Assembly (NCBI RefSeq): GCF_002119685.1 | Contig: NZ_CP021108.1 | Coordinates: forward strand, 5,270,001-5,334,000 | From: Bordetella genomosp. 8 | GTDB taxonomy: Bacteria; Pseudomonadota; Gammaproteobacteria; Burkholderiales; Burkholderiaceae_B | Reading direction: 5' to 3' | Length of the DNA stretch: 64,000 nucleotides | In this document: positions 16,870-26,700 of the stretch, one piece after another | Position numbering within the stretch: the first letter of the stretch is position 1 | Layout of the letters: each line of letters begins with the position of its first letter | The notes under the pieces: generated by a model | Database searches by the model: none | The model's input: only the letters and a program-made list of their open reading frames with translations | Told to the model about the DNA's origin: nothing | Program-made: the position numbers and the translations under genes

Positions 16870-17646
16870 ATGAAAATCGCCACCTTCAACATCAATGGCA
16901 TCGGCGCCCGCCTGCCCAACCTGCTGCGCTGGCTGGAGGAGAAGCAGCCCGACGTGGCCTGCCTGCAGGAACTGAAGGCGCCGCAGGAGAAATTCCCCGA
17001 AGGCGCCATCCGCGATGCCGGCTACGGCGTGATCTGGCACGGCCAGAAAAGCTGGAACGGCGTCGCCATCCTGACGCGCGGCTGCGACCCGGTCGAATCG
17101 CGCCGCATCCTGCCGGGGGACGACGAAGACCTGCAAAGCCGCTATATCGAAGCGACCGTGCAAGGCATCGTCGTCGCCTGCCTCTACCTGCCCAACGGCA
17201 ACCCCGCGCCGGGCCCCAAGTTCGACTACAAGCTGAAGTGGATGGAGCGTCTGACGGCGCACGTCGCCGGCATGGTCGACAGCAACCAGCCCACGGTGCT
17301 GGCCGGCGACTACAACGTCATTCCCACGGACCTGGACGTCTACAAACCCGAGCGCTGGGTGGACGATGCCCTGTTCCGCCCCGAGACGCGCGCGGCCTTC
17401 GACCGCTTGGTCGCGCAAGGCTGGACCGACTCGCTGCGCACCTGCCATCCCGATGCCCGCATCTATACGTACTGGGATTATTTCCGCAATGCCTATGCGC
17501 GCGACGCGGGAATACGCATCGACCATCTGCTGTTGAATCGCAAGCTGGCGCCGCGGCTGCAGGACGCCGGCGTGGACCGCGACGTGCGCGGCTGGGAAAA
17601 AGCCAGCGACCACGCGCCCACCTGGATCACTCTGAAACCGGCCTGA
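16870..17646 (+). CDS. xthA: Exodeoxyribonuclease III
   Basis: This 258-residue AP endonuclease/3'-5' exonuclease acts in base-excision repair. The family signatures are present in order: KIATFNINGIGARL at the N-terminus, LQELKAPQEKFP (metal-binding Glu), LAGDYNVIPTDLDV (catalytic Asp and Asn), RIDHLLLN, and a C-terminal EKASDHAPTWITL with the catalytic Asp-His. Length matches the family. Nothing unusual. Confidence 0.96.
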   Translation: MKIATFNINGIGARLPNLLRWLEEKQPDVACLQELKAPQEKFPEGAIRDAGYGVIWHGQKSWNGVAILTRGCDPVESRRILPGDDEDLQSRYIEATVQGIVVACLYLPNGNPAPGPKFDYKLKWMERLTAHVAGMVDSNQPTVLAGDYNVIPTDLDVYKPERWVDDALFRPETRAAFDRLVAQGWTDSLRTCHPDARIYTYWDYFRNAYARDAGIRIDHLLLNRKLAPRLQDAGVDRDVRGWEKASDHAPTWITLKPA

Positions 17647-17756
17647 CCTCGCGCGCGACCCCGCAACCCCTCCACTGTTCCGGAATTTCGCCGTCTCAAT
17701 TCCGCTTTGCGCGGTTTATCGAACCGCCCCTGCCCGCTTATCGTGCTCGCATGCCT

Positions 17757-17795
17757 GAAACGGCCAGCCCGCGACTCTCGCGCGCTGGCCGTTTC
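17757..17795. repeat. 12-bp inverted repeat upstream of SDR gene
   Basis: Arms gaaacggccagc (17757-17768) and gctggccgtttc (17784-17795) are perfect reverse complements with a 15-nt spacer, ending 29 nt before the SDR start. There is no T-tract, so it is more likely an operator or leader hairpin than an intrinsic terminator for xthA 110 nt upstream. Confidence 0.6.
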
Positions 17796-17824
17796 ACCCC
17801 TCATACTTTGATAGGAATCCGATC

Positions 17825-18571
17825 ATGAGCAAGCTCGCAGGCAAAGTCGCCATCGTTACTGGCGCATCCAAGGGCATAGGCGCCTCCATCGCCAAGGAAC
17901 TGGCCGCGCAGGGCGCGTCGGTCGTCGTCAATTACTCGTCCAGCAAGGCCGGCGCGGAAGCCGTCGTGCAAGCGATCACCGCGGCCAGCGGCAAGGCCGT
18001 TGCGGTCGGCGGCGATGTTTCCAAGGCGGCGGACGCCAAGGCGATCGTCGACGCGGCGCTGTCGAACTACGGCCGCCTGGACATCCTGGTGAACAACTCC
18101 GGCATATACGAATTCGCCGCGGTCGAAGAGATCACCGAGGAACACTATCGCAAGCAGTTCGACGTCAACGTGCTGGGCGTCCTGCTGATGACGCAGGCGG
18201 CGGTCAAGCATCTGGGCGAAGGCGCCAGCGTCATCAACATCAGTTCCGTGGTGACCAGCATCACCCCGCCCCAGTCGGCCGTCTACAGCGGCACCAAGGG
18301 CGCGGTGGACGCGATCACCGGCGTGCTCGCGAAAGAACTGGGTGCGCGCAAGATCCGCGTCAACGCCATCAATCCCGGCATGGTGCAAACGGAAGGTACG
18401 GCAACCGCCGGCATCGCCGGTTCGGACATGGAACGCGACATCGTCGCCATCACGCCGCTGGGCCGCGTCGGCCAGCCGCGCGACATCGGCACCGTGGCTG
18501 CCTTCCTGGCGTCGGACGACGCCGCCTGGTTGACCGGCGAAACCATCGTCGCCAGCGGCGGCCTGCGCTGA
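17825..18571 (+). CDS. Short-chain dehydrogenase/reductase (FabG-like)
   Basis: This 248-residue classical SDR contains the cofactor loop TGASKGIG (12-19), NNSG (90-93), catalytic S140/S141 (NISS) and YSGTK with Y154 and K158. The substituted N-terminal beta-strand end (NYSSS) lacks a strong Asp at the adenosine ribose position, which points to NADPH. Members reduce 3-oxo or keto groups. It stands alone, preceded by a strong inverted repeat (17757-17795), so the substrate cannot be inferred from context. AGGAATCC precedes the ATG. Confidence 0.92.
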   Translation: MSKLAGKVAIVTGASKGIGASIAKELAAQGASVVVNYSSSKAGAEAVVQAITAASGKAVAVGGDVSKAADAKAIVDAALSNYGRLDILVNNSGIYEFAAVEEITEEHYRKQFDVNVLGVLLMTQAAVKHLGEGASVINISSVVTSITPPQSAVYSGTKGAVDAITGVLAKELGARKIRVNAINPGMVQTEGTATAGIAGSDMERDIVAITPLGRVGQPRDIGTVAAFLASDDAAWLTGETIVASGGLR

Positions 18572-18823
18572 TCCAGCCACGCGCGCAAGCAGGCCTGGGC
18601 CCTGATGGGCCCGGGCCTGGAATCCGCCATCGTAAATCGGCCGTTCGAAGCCGGCCGTCCACACTGGCAGCCGAGGCCAGCCATCTGATACCCACCTATG
18701 GTGGATCCGCCCAGGGACTTGCCCCGCATTAGACCGATGTACACCAGGCTCCGCCCAACGCAAGATTGTTGACCCGGTCGTTTTCCGCTACCGGCGACGA
18801 TGCAGTAGTTTCAGGAGCCGCCT

Positions 18824-19957
18824 ATGCCCAACGTTCCCGCATGTCCTCCCCAGGACGATGACGATGCGCCGCGAAACGAACAGGGCAATGCGCCATCCCG
18901 CCAGCTCGTTCCCGCCAGCGAACCGCCGAACACCGCCCCCGTCGTCGCGCCTCCCCCGCTCATCTACGCCTATATCCGCCCACGCCTGCGGCGCCGGCCG
19001 TCGGGGTCCCATCGCGCAAGCAGCGGCAGAAAGCATCAGCCGCTGGCCTGGCCGGCGACGTCTGTGTGGAAGCTGGCCGTCATGGCGACGATAGGCGTGG
19101 GCGCGCTGATCGCGTGGCTGGACCCGCAGACCGCGCCCGGCGGCCCTGGCGCCGCCCTCGCGTCCCGCCACGGACCGGGCGCCGATGCCATCAACGGATC
19201 GGGCGCCCTCGGGACCAGCAGCCACGCGAGCAGCCGGGCGAGAAGTTATGCCGGAGACTCGCCGTCATTGCCGGAACGATCGGCATGGGCGGACGCTCCC
19301 GACGCATCGCCGGCGGGATGGACCGACGCGGCAGCGCGCGCGCGCCCGATCCCCATGGCCGCGTACAGCGATCCGCTTGCGGTCGCCAATGCATCGCTGG
19401 ACGCGGCGGCGCCGGGCCACACCGTCGACGCCACAGCCGATGCACCCACGCGCAGGCCCGCGACCATCATCGACGTCGTCACGGCAGACATGACGGTGGA
19501 CGTGACAGCGCCCGACGCCCGCGCCCCGTCGCTGCCCGCCGCCGCCCCTGTGCGCGGTCCCGTGCAAACCGCGAAAGCCGACGCACCCGGTCGGGCGCCC
19601 GCGACGACGCGCGCCGTTGCACAAGCCGCGACGAAAACGCCGGCTAATGCGCCGGCCAATACGGCAACCAGAACATCGGCCAAAAGCCCTGCCAAGGACG
19701 CGTCACCGAAGACCCAGCCGCTGCCCACCGCGCAGGCCAAGAGCAGATCGCCCGTTTCGGTCCCCATCGCCGTACGCCCCTGGGGCGAGATCCTGGTCGA
19801 CGGCGAATCGCGCGGCATCAGTCCGCCCATGCGCCGGTTGACCCTGGCCGCCGGCACCTACGACATCACGATCCGCAACAACGTCGGTCCCGACGTGCAC
19901 CAGCGCCTGACCGTGGGCGCCGGCCAGGGCGCGGCGATCTCGCACACCTTCCAATAG
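18824..19957 (+). CDS. Single-pass membrane protein with C-terminal PEGA domain
   Basis: This 377-residue protein has an Asp/Pro-rich cytoplasmic N-terminus, a basic stretch (~53-72), one transmembrane helix (~80-99), a long Ala/Pro/Thr/Asp-rich disordered linker (~100-300) and a C-terminal PEGA-like module (~305-377: VRPWGEILVDGESRGISPPMRRLTL). In Ser/Thr kinases this module follows the kinase domain and may contact envelope components, but here there is no kinase. It is predicted to present the PEGA module in the periplasm. AGGAG precedes the ATG at 18824. The ~250 bp between it and the SDR gene shows no recognisable feature. Confidence 0.7.
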   Translation: MPNVPACPPQDDDDAPRNEQGNAPSRQLVPASEPPNTAPVVAPPPLIYAYIRPRLRRRPSGSHRASSGRKHQPLAWPATSVWKLAVMATIGVGALIAWLDPQTAPGGPGAALASRHGPGADAINGSGALGTSSHASSRARSYAGDSPSLPERSAWADAPDASPAGWTDAAARARPIPMAAYSDPLAVANASLDAAAPGHTVDATADAPTRRPATIIDVVTADMTVDVTAPDARAPSLPAAAPVRGPVQTAKADAPGRAPATTRAVAQAATKTPANAPANTATRTSAKSPAKDASPKTQPLPTAQAKSRSPVSVPIAVRPWGEILVDGESRGISPPMRRLTLAAGTYDITIRNNVGPDVHQRLTVGAGQGAAISHTFQ

Positions 19958-20020
19958 AAGAACCGCGCGTGCCGGTCTGGACCCGGCGCATGGGAACCGA
20001 AGCACGCGGCCCAAAGCAAA

Positions 20021-20043
20021 CGGCCCCGCACGTGGCGGGGCCG
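20021..20043 (-). terminator. Hairpin terminator downstream of DUF4148 gene
   Basis: A 9-bp perfect stem (cggccccgc / gcggggccg) with a 5-nt loop lies ~60 nt beyond the minus-strand DUF4148 stop. Read on the minus strand it is followed by TTTGCTTT. It sits between convergent genes and may also stop plus-strand transcription from the PEGA gene. Confidence 0.65.
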
Positions 20044-20101
20044 GGGGTCGTCGCGGCGGCTGCCGCGACTGCCGGGAGCGGGTGTCGTACCCCGCTGGCG
20101 C

Positions 20102-20434
20102 TTACGCACCTTGGAAAGGCTGGTTGTTCAGATCGCCAAACGCGATGCTGGTGCTCGTGTTGCCGCTATCGATATCGGCGACCACCTGGGCACGCGTCAC
20201 ACCGCTATCGGCCTGTGCGACAAAAGGCGCATTGTTCGATTCGCGGTTGGCGGTCAGGCCGGCGCTGCGGGCTTGCTGCAGTTCGGCGACGACCTGGGCG
20301 CGGCTCACGCCGTTGGCGGCCTGGCCATACACGCCTTGGAACGGCACGTTGTTGGGTTCGCTGTTGGCGGCTTGCGCGGCGCCGATGGCGGCAAAGGAAA
20401 GAATCAGAGCGGAAACGATGGTCTTGGCTTTCAT
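20102..20434 (-). CDS. Small secreted DUF4148 protein
   Basis: This 110-residue protein starts MKAKTIVSALILSFAAIGAAQA, a clear Sec signal peptide cleaved after AQA (~22). The mature part contains two copies of an SRAQVVAELQ/TRAQVVADID helix motif, each preceded by a SEPNNVPF/ESNNAPF-type segment, as in DUF4148 proteins abundant in Burkholderiales. The start at 20434 has AGGAG 8 nt upstream. Function is unknown; a small periplasmic role is likely. Confidence 0.85.
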   Translation of the reverse strand: MKAKTIVSALILSFAAIGAAQAANSEPNNVPFQGVYGQAANGVSRAQVVAELQQARSAGLTANRESNNAPFVAQADSGVTRAQVVADIDSGNTSTSIAFGDLNNQPFQGA

Positions 20435-20747
20435 GGCAGTACTCCTAGTCCTGTTAAGTTGGGTCGGGACGGACACCGCGGAGAGGGGGGAGGGGTTCCG
20501 CGATGTCCGTTGCTGTTCCCGATGAAACGCATTCTGCGCCGCCAAGGCCTAGGGATAAACCCGTAAAACCGAAAATGATATTTCCGAAAACACCAACAAT
20601 AAGAGTAATTAGCTTATATCTATCGCTCCCATAGCAAGGCCGCCCGTCGACGCCCAAAGGCCACGACGCCCCGCCACAGCACCCCGCCACGCCCCATCAC
20701 GCGCCGCCACGACCCCAAGACGGCCCCACGGCGCCGTGCTCGCGCCC
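20435..20747. other. Intergenic region with AT-rich block
   Basis: This 313-bp gap separates the DUF4148 gene from the MFS gene on the same strand. The stretch ~20565-20635 is unusually AT-rich and probably holds the DUF4148 promoter. The part next to the MFS stop is GC-rich and repetitive in CCGCCAC-like words. No ORF, RNA gene or clear terminator is recognised. Confidence 0.5.
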
Positions 20748-22112
20748 CTACACGCGGGTCTCGTCCTCCGCCGCGGCCTCCCTTGCGACCGCCTCTTCGG
20801 CGGCGGCCGCCGCGCCGCGCGGCGCCGCGACGACATCGGGCTGCGGCTCGACCATGACCAGTTCGGTGTCGACGTCCGGATCGACGCGCGGATCCAGCGT
20901 CGCGGCGGCCGCCGGCGAGCTTTGCAGCGCATCCGGCATGGCCTGGAAGTGCACCGGGGCCTCATCCACCTGATGCTGGTTGGTCACCCGGATGGGCCGC
21001 ACCGTCAGCACCAGCGCCAGCGCGCAGCCGGAGATGAACACGTAGTACATATTGGGCCCCGCCAGCGACATCAGCGCCCCGGCGATCAGCGGGCCGATGC
21101 ACGCGCCTATGCCGTAGGCCATCAGCAGAATCGCACTCAGGCCGACGCGCCGTTCGGATCCCACATGATCGTTGGCGAACGCGGCGCCCAGCGGGTACAG
21201 CGTGAACTGCAGCACGCCGAACATGCAGGACAAGGCCAGCATCAGCGCGAACGGCAGCGACAGCCAGCCCCACATCAATACCGGCAACGCCGTCAGCAGC
21301 ACCGCATTGAAACGGATCAGCCCCGCGCGGTTGACGCGGTCCGATATCCATCCCATGGGAAACTGCGACAACAGGCCCGCCGTGACCGTCGCTGCCACAT
21401 AGAACGCGACCTGCGTGGTGGTGAAACCATGCCGGGCGGCGTAGACCGGCGCCAATCCGTAGAAACCGCCGGACAGCAAGCCGGCGACGAACAGGACGGT
21501 CAGCGAAAGCGGCACGCGGCGCGCGAAGAACTTCAGGTCCAGCGGCGCCGGTACGGGCGTGGCCGGATGCGATCGCGCGGTCAATGCCACGGGCACCAGG
21601 CAAAGAATCTGGAATACGGCCACCAGCGTCAACGGCCGCAGGTCCAGGGCGGGAAACAGCGTCAGCGAAAACTGGCCCAGCACCGTGCCCAATCCCGACA
21701 TCAGCATGTACACGGAAAACACGCGTCCGCGCAGCCGGTTTTCGGTCTGCTCGTTCAGCCAGCTTTCCAGGACCATGAACTGCGTGACCATCGCGATGCC
21801 CGCCACCAGGCGGAATATCAGCCAAAGCCACAGCACTTCCAGCGACGCCTGCGCCAGCACCATCACCGCGGCGATGGCCGCGCAGGCAACGAAGGCGCGG
21901 ATGTGTCCCACGCGGATCAGCAGCTTGTGCCCGAGGCGCGCCCCGCACACCAGGCCCAGGTAGTAGCCCGCGATCAGCGTGCCTACCCAGAACGGGCTGA
22001 CCGATTGCGCCGTCAGCCGCAGGCCCATGAACGTATTGAAGAGCCCCGTTCCGCACAGCATCAGAAGCGCCGCGGCGTACAGGGAAGAAAACGAGGAAAT
22101 CGTGGCGAACAT
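20748..22112 (-). CDS. MFS transporter (YcaD/UMF-like)
   Basis: This 454-residue, 12-helix permease resembles the YcaD-type MFS family: SLYAAALLMLCGTGLFNTFMGLRL in helix 1, YYLGLVCGARLGHKLLIRVGHIRAF as motif A, and a conserved ESWLNEQTENRLRGRVFSVYMLMSGLG segment after helix 4. The C-terminal ~70 residues are hydrophilic and rich in acidic residues and Ala, an extension of unknown role. The substrate is unknown. It lies downstream of the peroxiredoxin on the same strand, with a hairpin between them. Confidence 0.87.
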   Translation of the reverse strand: MFATISSFSSLYAAALLMLCGTGLFNTFMGLRLTAQSVSPFWVGTLIAGYYLGLVCGARLGHKLLIRVGHIRAFVACAAIAAVMVLAQASLEVLWLWLIFRLVAGIAMVTQFMVLESWLNEQTENRLRGRVFSVYMLMSGLGTVLGQFSLTLFPALDLRPLTLVAVFQILCLVPVALTARSHPATPVPAPLDLKFFARRVPLSLTVLFVAGLLSGGFYGLAPVYAARHGFTTTQVAFYVAATVTAGLLSQFPMGWISDRVNRAGLIRFNAVLLTALPVLMWGWLSLPFALMLALSCMFGVLQFTLYPLGAAFANDHVGSERRVGLSAILLMAYGIGACIGPLIAGALMSLAGPNMYYVFISGCALALVLTVRPIRVTNQHQVDEAPVHFQAMPDALQSSPAAAATLDPRVDPDVDTELVMVEPQPDVVAAPRGAAAAAEEAVAREAAAEDETRV

Positions 22113-22127
22113 AAAGCTCTTAGCGGC

Positions 22128-22150
22128 GAGAGCCGCGCGGGGCGGCTCTC
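22128..22150 (-). terminator. Hairpin between peroxiredoxin and MFS genes
   Basis: Perfect 8-bp stem (gagagccg / cggctctc) with a 7-nt loop, 34 nt after the peroxiredoxin stop. No T-tract follows on the minus strand, so it may be a weak or Rho-assisted terminator or an mRNA-stabilising hairpin. Confidence 0.4.
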
Positions 22151-22183
22151 GGATTTGCGATACTCAAGAAGCGCGCGGTCGCG

Positions 22184-22687
22184 TCAGCACTGGGCCAGCA
22201 TCGTCGCCGCGTCGCTGACTTCGAACTTGCCCGGCGCTTCGACGTTCAGGGCCTTGACCACGCCGTCGTCCAGCACCATGGCATAGCGCTTCGAGCGCAT
22301 GCCCATGCCGCGCGCGTCCAGGTCCAGTTCCAGGCCCAGGGCCTTGGTCCAGGTCGCGGAACCGTCGGCGAGCATGCGTACCTTGCCGTCGGTTTTCTGG
22401 TCACGCCCCCAGGCGCCCATGACGAAGGCGTCGTTGACGGACACGCACCAGATTTCGTCCACGCCCTTGCCCTTGAAGGCGTCGGCGTTCTGGATGAAAC
22501 CCGGCAGATGCTTGTTCGAGCAGGTCGGCGTGAAGGCGCCCGGCACGGCGAACACCACGATCTTCTTGCCTTTCACCAGATCGGCGACCTGGAAATTGTT
22601 GGGACCCAGTGCGCAGGCTTCGGTCTCGGTTTCGATGAATTCGGTCAGGGTGCCATCCGGTACCCGGTCGCCGACTTTGATGGTCAT
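22184..22687 (-). CDS. Prx5-type peroxiredoxin
   Basis: This 167-residue thioredoxin-fold peroxidase of the Prx5/AhpE-like class reduces hydrogen peroxide and organic hydroperoxides. The peroxidatic cysteine is C56 in VPGAFTPTCSNKHLPGF, with the conserved Pro and Thr of PxxxTxxC. Arg in GMRSKRYAM completes the site. It ends in C167, a possible resolving cysteine. TGGAG precedes the ATG at 22687. It is cytoplasmic by sequence. Confidence 0.94.
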   Translation of the reverse strand: MTIKVGDRVPDGTLTEFIETETEACALGPNNFQVADLVKGKKIVVFAVPGAFTPTCSNKHLPGFIQNADAFKGKGVDEIWCVSVNDAFVMGAWGRDQKTDGKVRMLADGSATWTKALGLELDLDARGMGMRSKRYAMVLDDGVVKALNVEAPGKFEVSDAATMLAQC

Positions 22688-22805
22688 TGATATCTCCAGT
22701 GAAACGACAGAAAACGTTATTCAGGAATACGCGCCCGGCATGCGGGGCGTGGACGGCGGTGGCCGGCCCGGCGGCCGCGATGGTGCCGGGTTGGCCGCCG
22801 CGCGC

Positions 22806-23711
22806 TCACTTGTGCTTCGACACCCCAAGATTATGCTGCGAAAACCATTGCAGCATCCGATCCCACGCCTGCTCCGCCTGTTCCTTGCGATAGCTGGGCC
22901 GGTAGTCCGCGTGGAAAGCATGGCCCGCGCCCTGGTAGACGTCGATGACCGACGCCTTGGCCGACGCCGACCCCTTGGCCAGGGCGTCGCGCATGGCGGC
23001 GACGTCGTCCTGCGTGATACCGGTGTCTTCCGCGCCGTAGGCGCCGCGCACCGGCGCATGCATGTCGGCGGTGATGTCGACGGGGAACTTCGGACGCAGC
23101 GTATCGTCGCGCTTGCCGCGCAAGGGGCCGTAGAACGCCGCGCCCGCTTTCAGCTTGGGATTGTGCGCGGAATACAGCCACACGAAGCGGCCGCCCCAGC
23201 AGAACCCGATGATGCCCAGCTTGTTGGCATCGCCGTTGTGGCCGGCGGCCCATTTGGCGGTGGCGTCCAGGTCGCCGATGACCTGGGCGTCCGGTATCTT
23301 GCTGATGATGTCGGCCTGCAGCTTGGCGATCTCGGTGTACTTGGTGGGATCGCCCTGGCGCGCGAACACATCGGGCGCGATCGCCAGATAGCCCCGATGG
23401 GCCAGGCGCCGGCAGATGTCCTGGATGTACTCGTGCAGGCCGAAGATTTCCGCCATGACCAGCACCGTGGGCAGATGCGTGCCTTTTTCCGGTTGGGCGC
23501 GGTAGGCGCGCATATTGCCGCCCGCCGCCGGGATTTCGACCCAGCCCGCGGTCAAGCCCTTGGCATCGGTCTTGATGACGGTCTGCGCCATCACGGGCCC
23601 CGCGGCCAGGCAGAAGCCCGCTCCCGCCGCGGCCGAAGCGGCGGCCGTCAGAAACCCACGGCGGTCCAGCCGCAGCGGCGGCAGTAGGCTATCCAGGTGC
23701 TTGTCGTCCAT
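22806..23711 (-). CDS. Exported dienelactone hydrolase-family protein
   Basis: This 301-residue alpha/beta hydrolase carries the dienelactone-hydrolase triad: C171 in GFCWGG, D229 in GAEDTG and H264 in GHAFH. The N-terminus has a twin-arginine-like signal (DR17-R18-GFLTAAASAAAG, ending VMAQ), so it is probably exported folded to the periplasm. The start at 23711 is chosen for the GGAG 9 nt upstream; an ATG at 23732 would only lengthen the leader. Related proteins hydrolyse lactones or esters; the natural substrate is unknown. It ends ~120 nt before the peroxiredoxin start. Confidence 0.85.
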   Translation of the reverse strand: MDDKHLDSLLPPLRLDRRGFLTAAASAAAGAGFCLAAGPVMAQTVIKTDAKGLTAGWVEIPAAGGNMRAYRAQPEKGTHLPTVLVMAEIFGLHEYIQDICRRLAHRGYLAIAPDVFARQGDPTKYTEIAKLQADIISKIPDAQVIGDLDATAKWAAGHNGDANKLGIIGFCWGGRFVWLYSAHNPKLKAGAAFYGPLRGKRDDTLRPKFPVDITADMHAPVRGAYGAEDTGITQDDVAAMRDALAKGSASAKASVIDVYQGAGHAFHADYRPSYRKEQAEQAWDRMLQWFSQHNLGVSKHK

Positions 23712-23764
23712 GCTGATGAGCTCCGATCTCATAAGGATGCCGGGGGCGCCCCGGCGGGCGCAGG

Positions 23765-26700
23765 TCAACGCTTCAAGGCGAATTCCACACGGGTCGGCGG
23801 CCCGTCGTCCTTGACGCCTTCCGCCGACAGATTGGGCGCCACCATGAAGATGCGATCCATGGGCGCGCCATCCTGCTGCAGCTGCTCATAGGCGGCTTGC
23901 GCGCGAGCGTCCGCCAGCTTGCGCAACTGGTCCTCTCCGGCGGGCGCCGCCTGCCGGAGCAGATCTTCCATCTGCGCCGGCGGCAGCGATTTGGCGATGC
24001 CGATGAAGTTGCGCGGCTTGTTGTCGATCTTGGCATTGTCGTAGGCGTCCGCCAAATACTTGGCGCGCTCCGCCTCGGTCAGGGGCGCGCTGCCGTCCAG
24101 CCGGCCGCTCTTGCCCGTGGCGCGCGAGCGCGCGATGCGGATGCGGGTGTCCACCCAGCTCTGCCGCAATCCGGCTTCGTCGGATACCGGATCCGCACGG
24201 CCGGCGATATCCATCTTCAGGGACGGCCGGTCGGCCAGCGCGGCGGCCAGTTTCTTCAGTTTTTCCTTGCCGTCGTCCGTCAGCGTCGCGCTGCCGGGCT
24301 CGAAGGCAATATACGAAAGCTCGTCGCCGCCGCCGCCGAACGCCGACGCCAGCAGGCTGAAGGGCGAGGTGACGGCCTTGACGACCAGGTTGCCGATCAC
24401 CCGCAGGATGATGCCGCCGACGGAAAAATTGGGATCGTCCAGCGAGCCGGAGATCGGCAAATTGATGTCGATATTGCCGGAGCGATCTTTCAGCAATGCG
24501 ACGGCCAGCATGACCGGCAGCGTCGTGGCCTGCGGGCTGTCGGTCTTGGCGCCGAAGGTCAGCTGGTCCAGGCGCACGTGGTTGCTGGCCTGCAACTGGC
24601 GGTTCTTGATGCTGTATTCCACGTCCATCGACAGTTTGCCGCGCTCGATGGGATAGCCGACGTACTTCGCCGAATAGGTCGTGAAGCGCGGCAGGTCGAC
24701 CCCGCGCGCGGAAGCCTGGATATCCAGCGTCAGGAACTTGGCGAAAGGCTGGACGATACCGCTGATGGTCAGCGGCGCCGTACGATAGACGCGGCCCTTG
24801 ATGCTGACCTTGGCGGGCCGGGGATCGGTGGAGGACACCGCCGACACCGAGCCTTCGATGGCCGACAGTTCGGCCGTGTAGTTCGGGCGCACGAAGCGGT
24901 CGTTGAAGGTGGCGCGGCCGTTCTTCAAGGTGACGCTGCGCACGGCGATGTCGGGCATGTCGGCGTCGTTGCGCGCTGCGTTGGCGGACGACTTGCCGGC
25001 GGCGCCCTTGCCCGATCGGGATTTGTCGGCGGCCGAGGTCTGCGCCGGCGCGGCCTTGGCTGCCGCCGCGCCGGTGGCTTGCCCGGGTGCCTGCGTATCC
25101 TGCGTGATGGAGCCGCCGGCCTGGCCCGGTTCGGCCACCAGGTTCATCACGTTGAGTTCGCCCTGCGAGTTCAGCAGGACGTTGCCGTAGAAGTTGTCCA
25201 GCGTCACGTCGCCCAGGTCGATGGCCGGCTTGCCGCCCGCCATGGAGATCGCCATATTGCGCAAGCTGAGCAGCTTCCAGGCCAGGAAGTCCGCGCGGTT
25301 CACGCGGTCCTGCAGGTTGAGGTCGCTGACGTCGACGCCGCCCTTCCACGACACCTTCATCGGCGTCGCGGCGCGACCGCCCGCGGAGCTGGCGGCGGCG
25401 AAGTCGACGTCGCCCTTCGCGCCCAGGCGGACGGAGCGTACCGTGGCGTTCAGGCGCGACGCCACGTAGGGCGCGAGCTCCGCCACGTTCAGGTTGGAGA
25501 GGTCGACGCTGGCCTTCACGGCCAGGGGCTGCAGGGTGAGGCTGCCTTGCGAAGCCAGGCTGCCTTCGCCCAGCAGGCCAGCCACGCGCAGGTCGAAACG
25601 GGACGACCCCGAGCCCAGGATGAATCTGTCGATACCGAGCGAGAGGGTTTTCAGGCCGACGGTGATCGGCGGGTCCAGGGATTCGTCGCGCGCCGAGACG
25701 TTGGCCAGGTCCAGCTTGATGTTGGACGCCTGGATGGCGTACGTGCCGTTGTGGTCCCTGACGTCGACCTTGGCGGCGGCGCCCACGGTACCGGCCAGCA
25801 GCGTGACGGGGGCGGCGCTGCGGACCGCGCTGGCGAAGGGCGGCAGCGGCAGGCGCGCGGCCTTCGCGTCCAGGGTCAGCGCAAGGGGCTGCAGGATGAC
25901 GCCGCCCTTGGCCTGCAGCGTCGCGCCGTCGGGGTTTTCCGCGCCCAATTCGATGGCGATGGGCTGGTCCTTGGGCTGCGGCAATTGCACGTTCGTGACG
26001 GCCAGCGAGAGCTTGTCGAACGTGTAGTCGAGGCGGGTCGGCGCGTCGCGCAGGCGCAGTTGGCCGTTTGTGACGGCGATCTTGCCGACCTCGACACGCC
26101 ACGGATCGGGCTCGACCGCCGCGGCCGGCGCCGGCGCGGATGCGGCCGGGGACGCGGCTCCTGATGCGGGTGCGGGTGCGGGTGCTGGTACGGGTGCGGG
26201 TGCTGGTGCGGGTGCGGACGCAGTCGCAGTCGCAGTCGCAGTCGCTGGCGCTGGCGTCGTCGCGGGCGCGGACGCGGCGCCCGACGCGGGTGATGGCGTC
26301 GTCGCAGTCGCGGGCGCGCCCGCGTCGCCCGGCTTCGCGGCAACCGCCGGTACCGACGCCGTCTTGACCGTGCTGACCGGGGCCGGTCCTTCGGTCTTCG
26401 CCCCCGCGCCCAAGCGCTGCAGCTTGTCGACCACATCCAGCCAATTGACCCGCTGGTCGGCATAACGGCGCGTCTGGACGTGCGGCTCCACCAGCTCCAC
26501 CTGCCCTATCCGCACCTTGCGCTCCAGCGGCAACGCATCGACGTCCCGCACATTCAAGGCCTGCCAGGCGACCAGGCTTTCGTCAGAGGCTTCGCGCAGA
26601 TCCAGATCGCGCAGGCTGACCCCGCCGGTGATCCGCAACTTGGGCACGGCGTCCTTGGGCTGTTCGAACACGATATGAAGATCCGAATCCAGCAAACCCC

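Noticed and set aside
23897..26164. Long plus-strand open frame opposite the DUF748 gene
   Set aside because: Composition is Arg/Gly/Gln/His-rich without motifs, and the minus-strand DUF748 frame has an anchor, ribosome-binding site and family features.
26160..26260. Possible CRISPR array from the repeated hexamers
   Set aside because: Units are 6 bp, imperfect and without spacers; they code for an Ala/Pro linker in frame.
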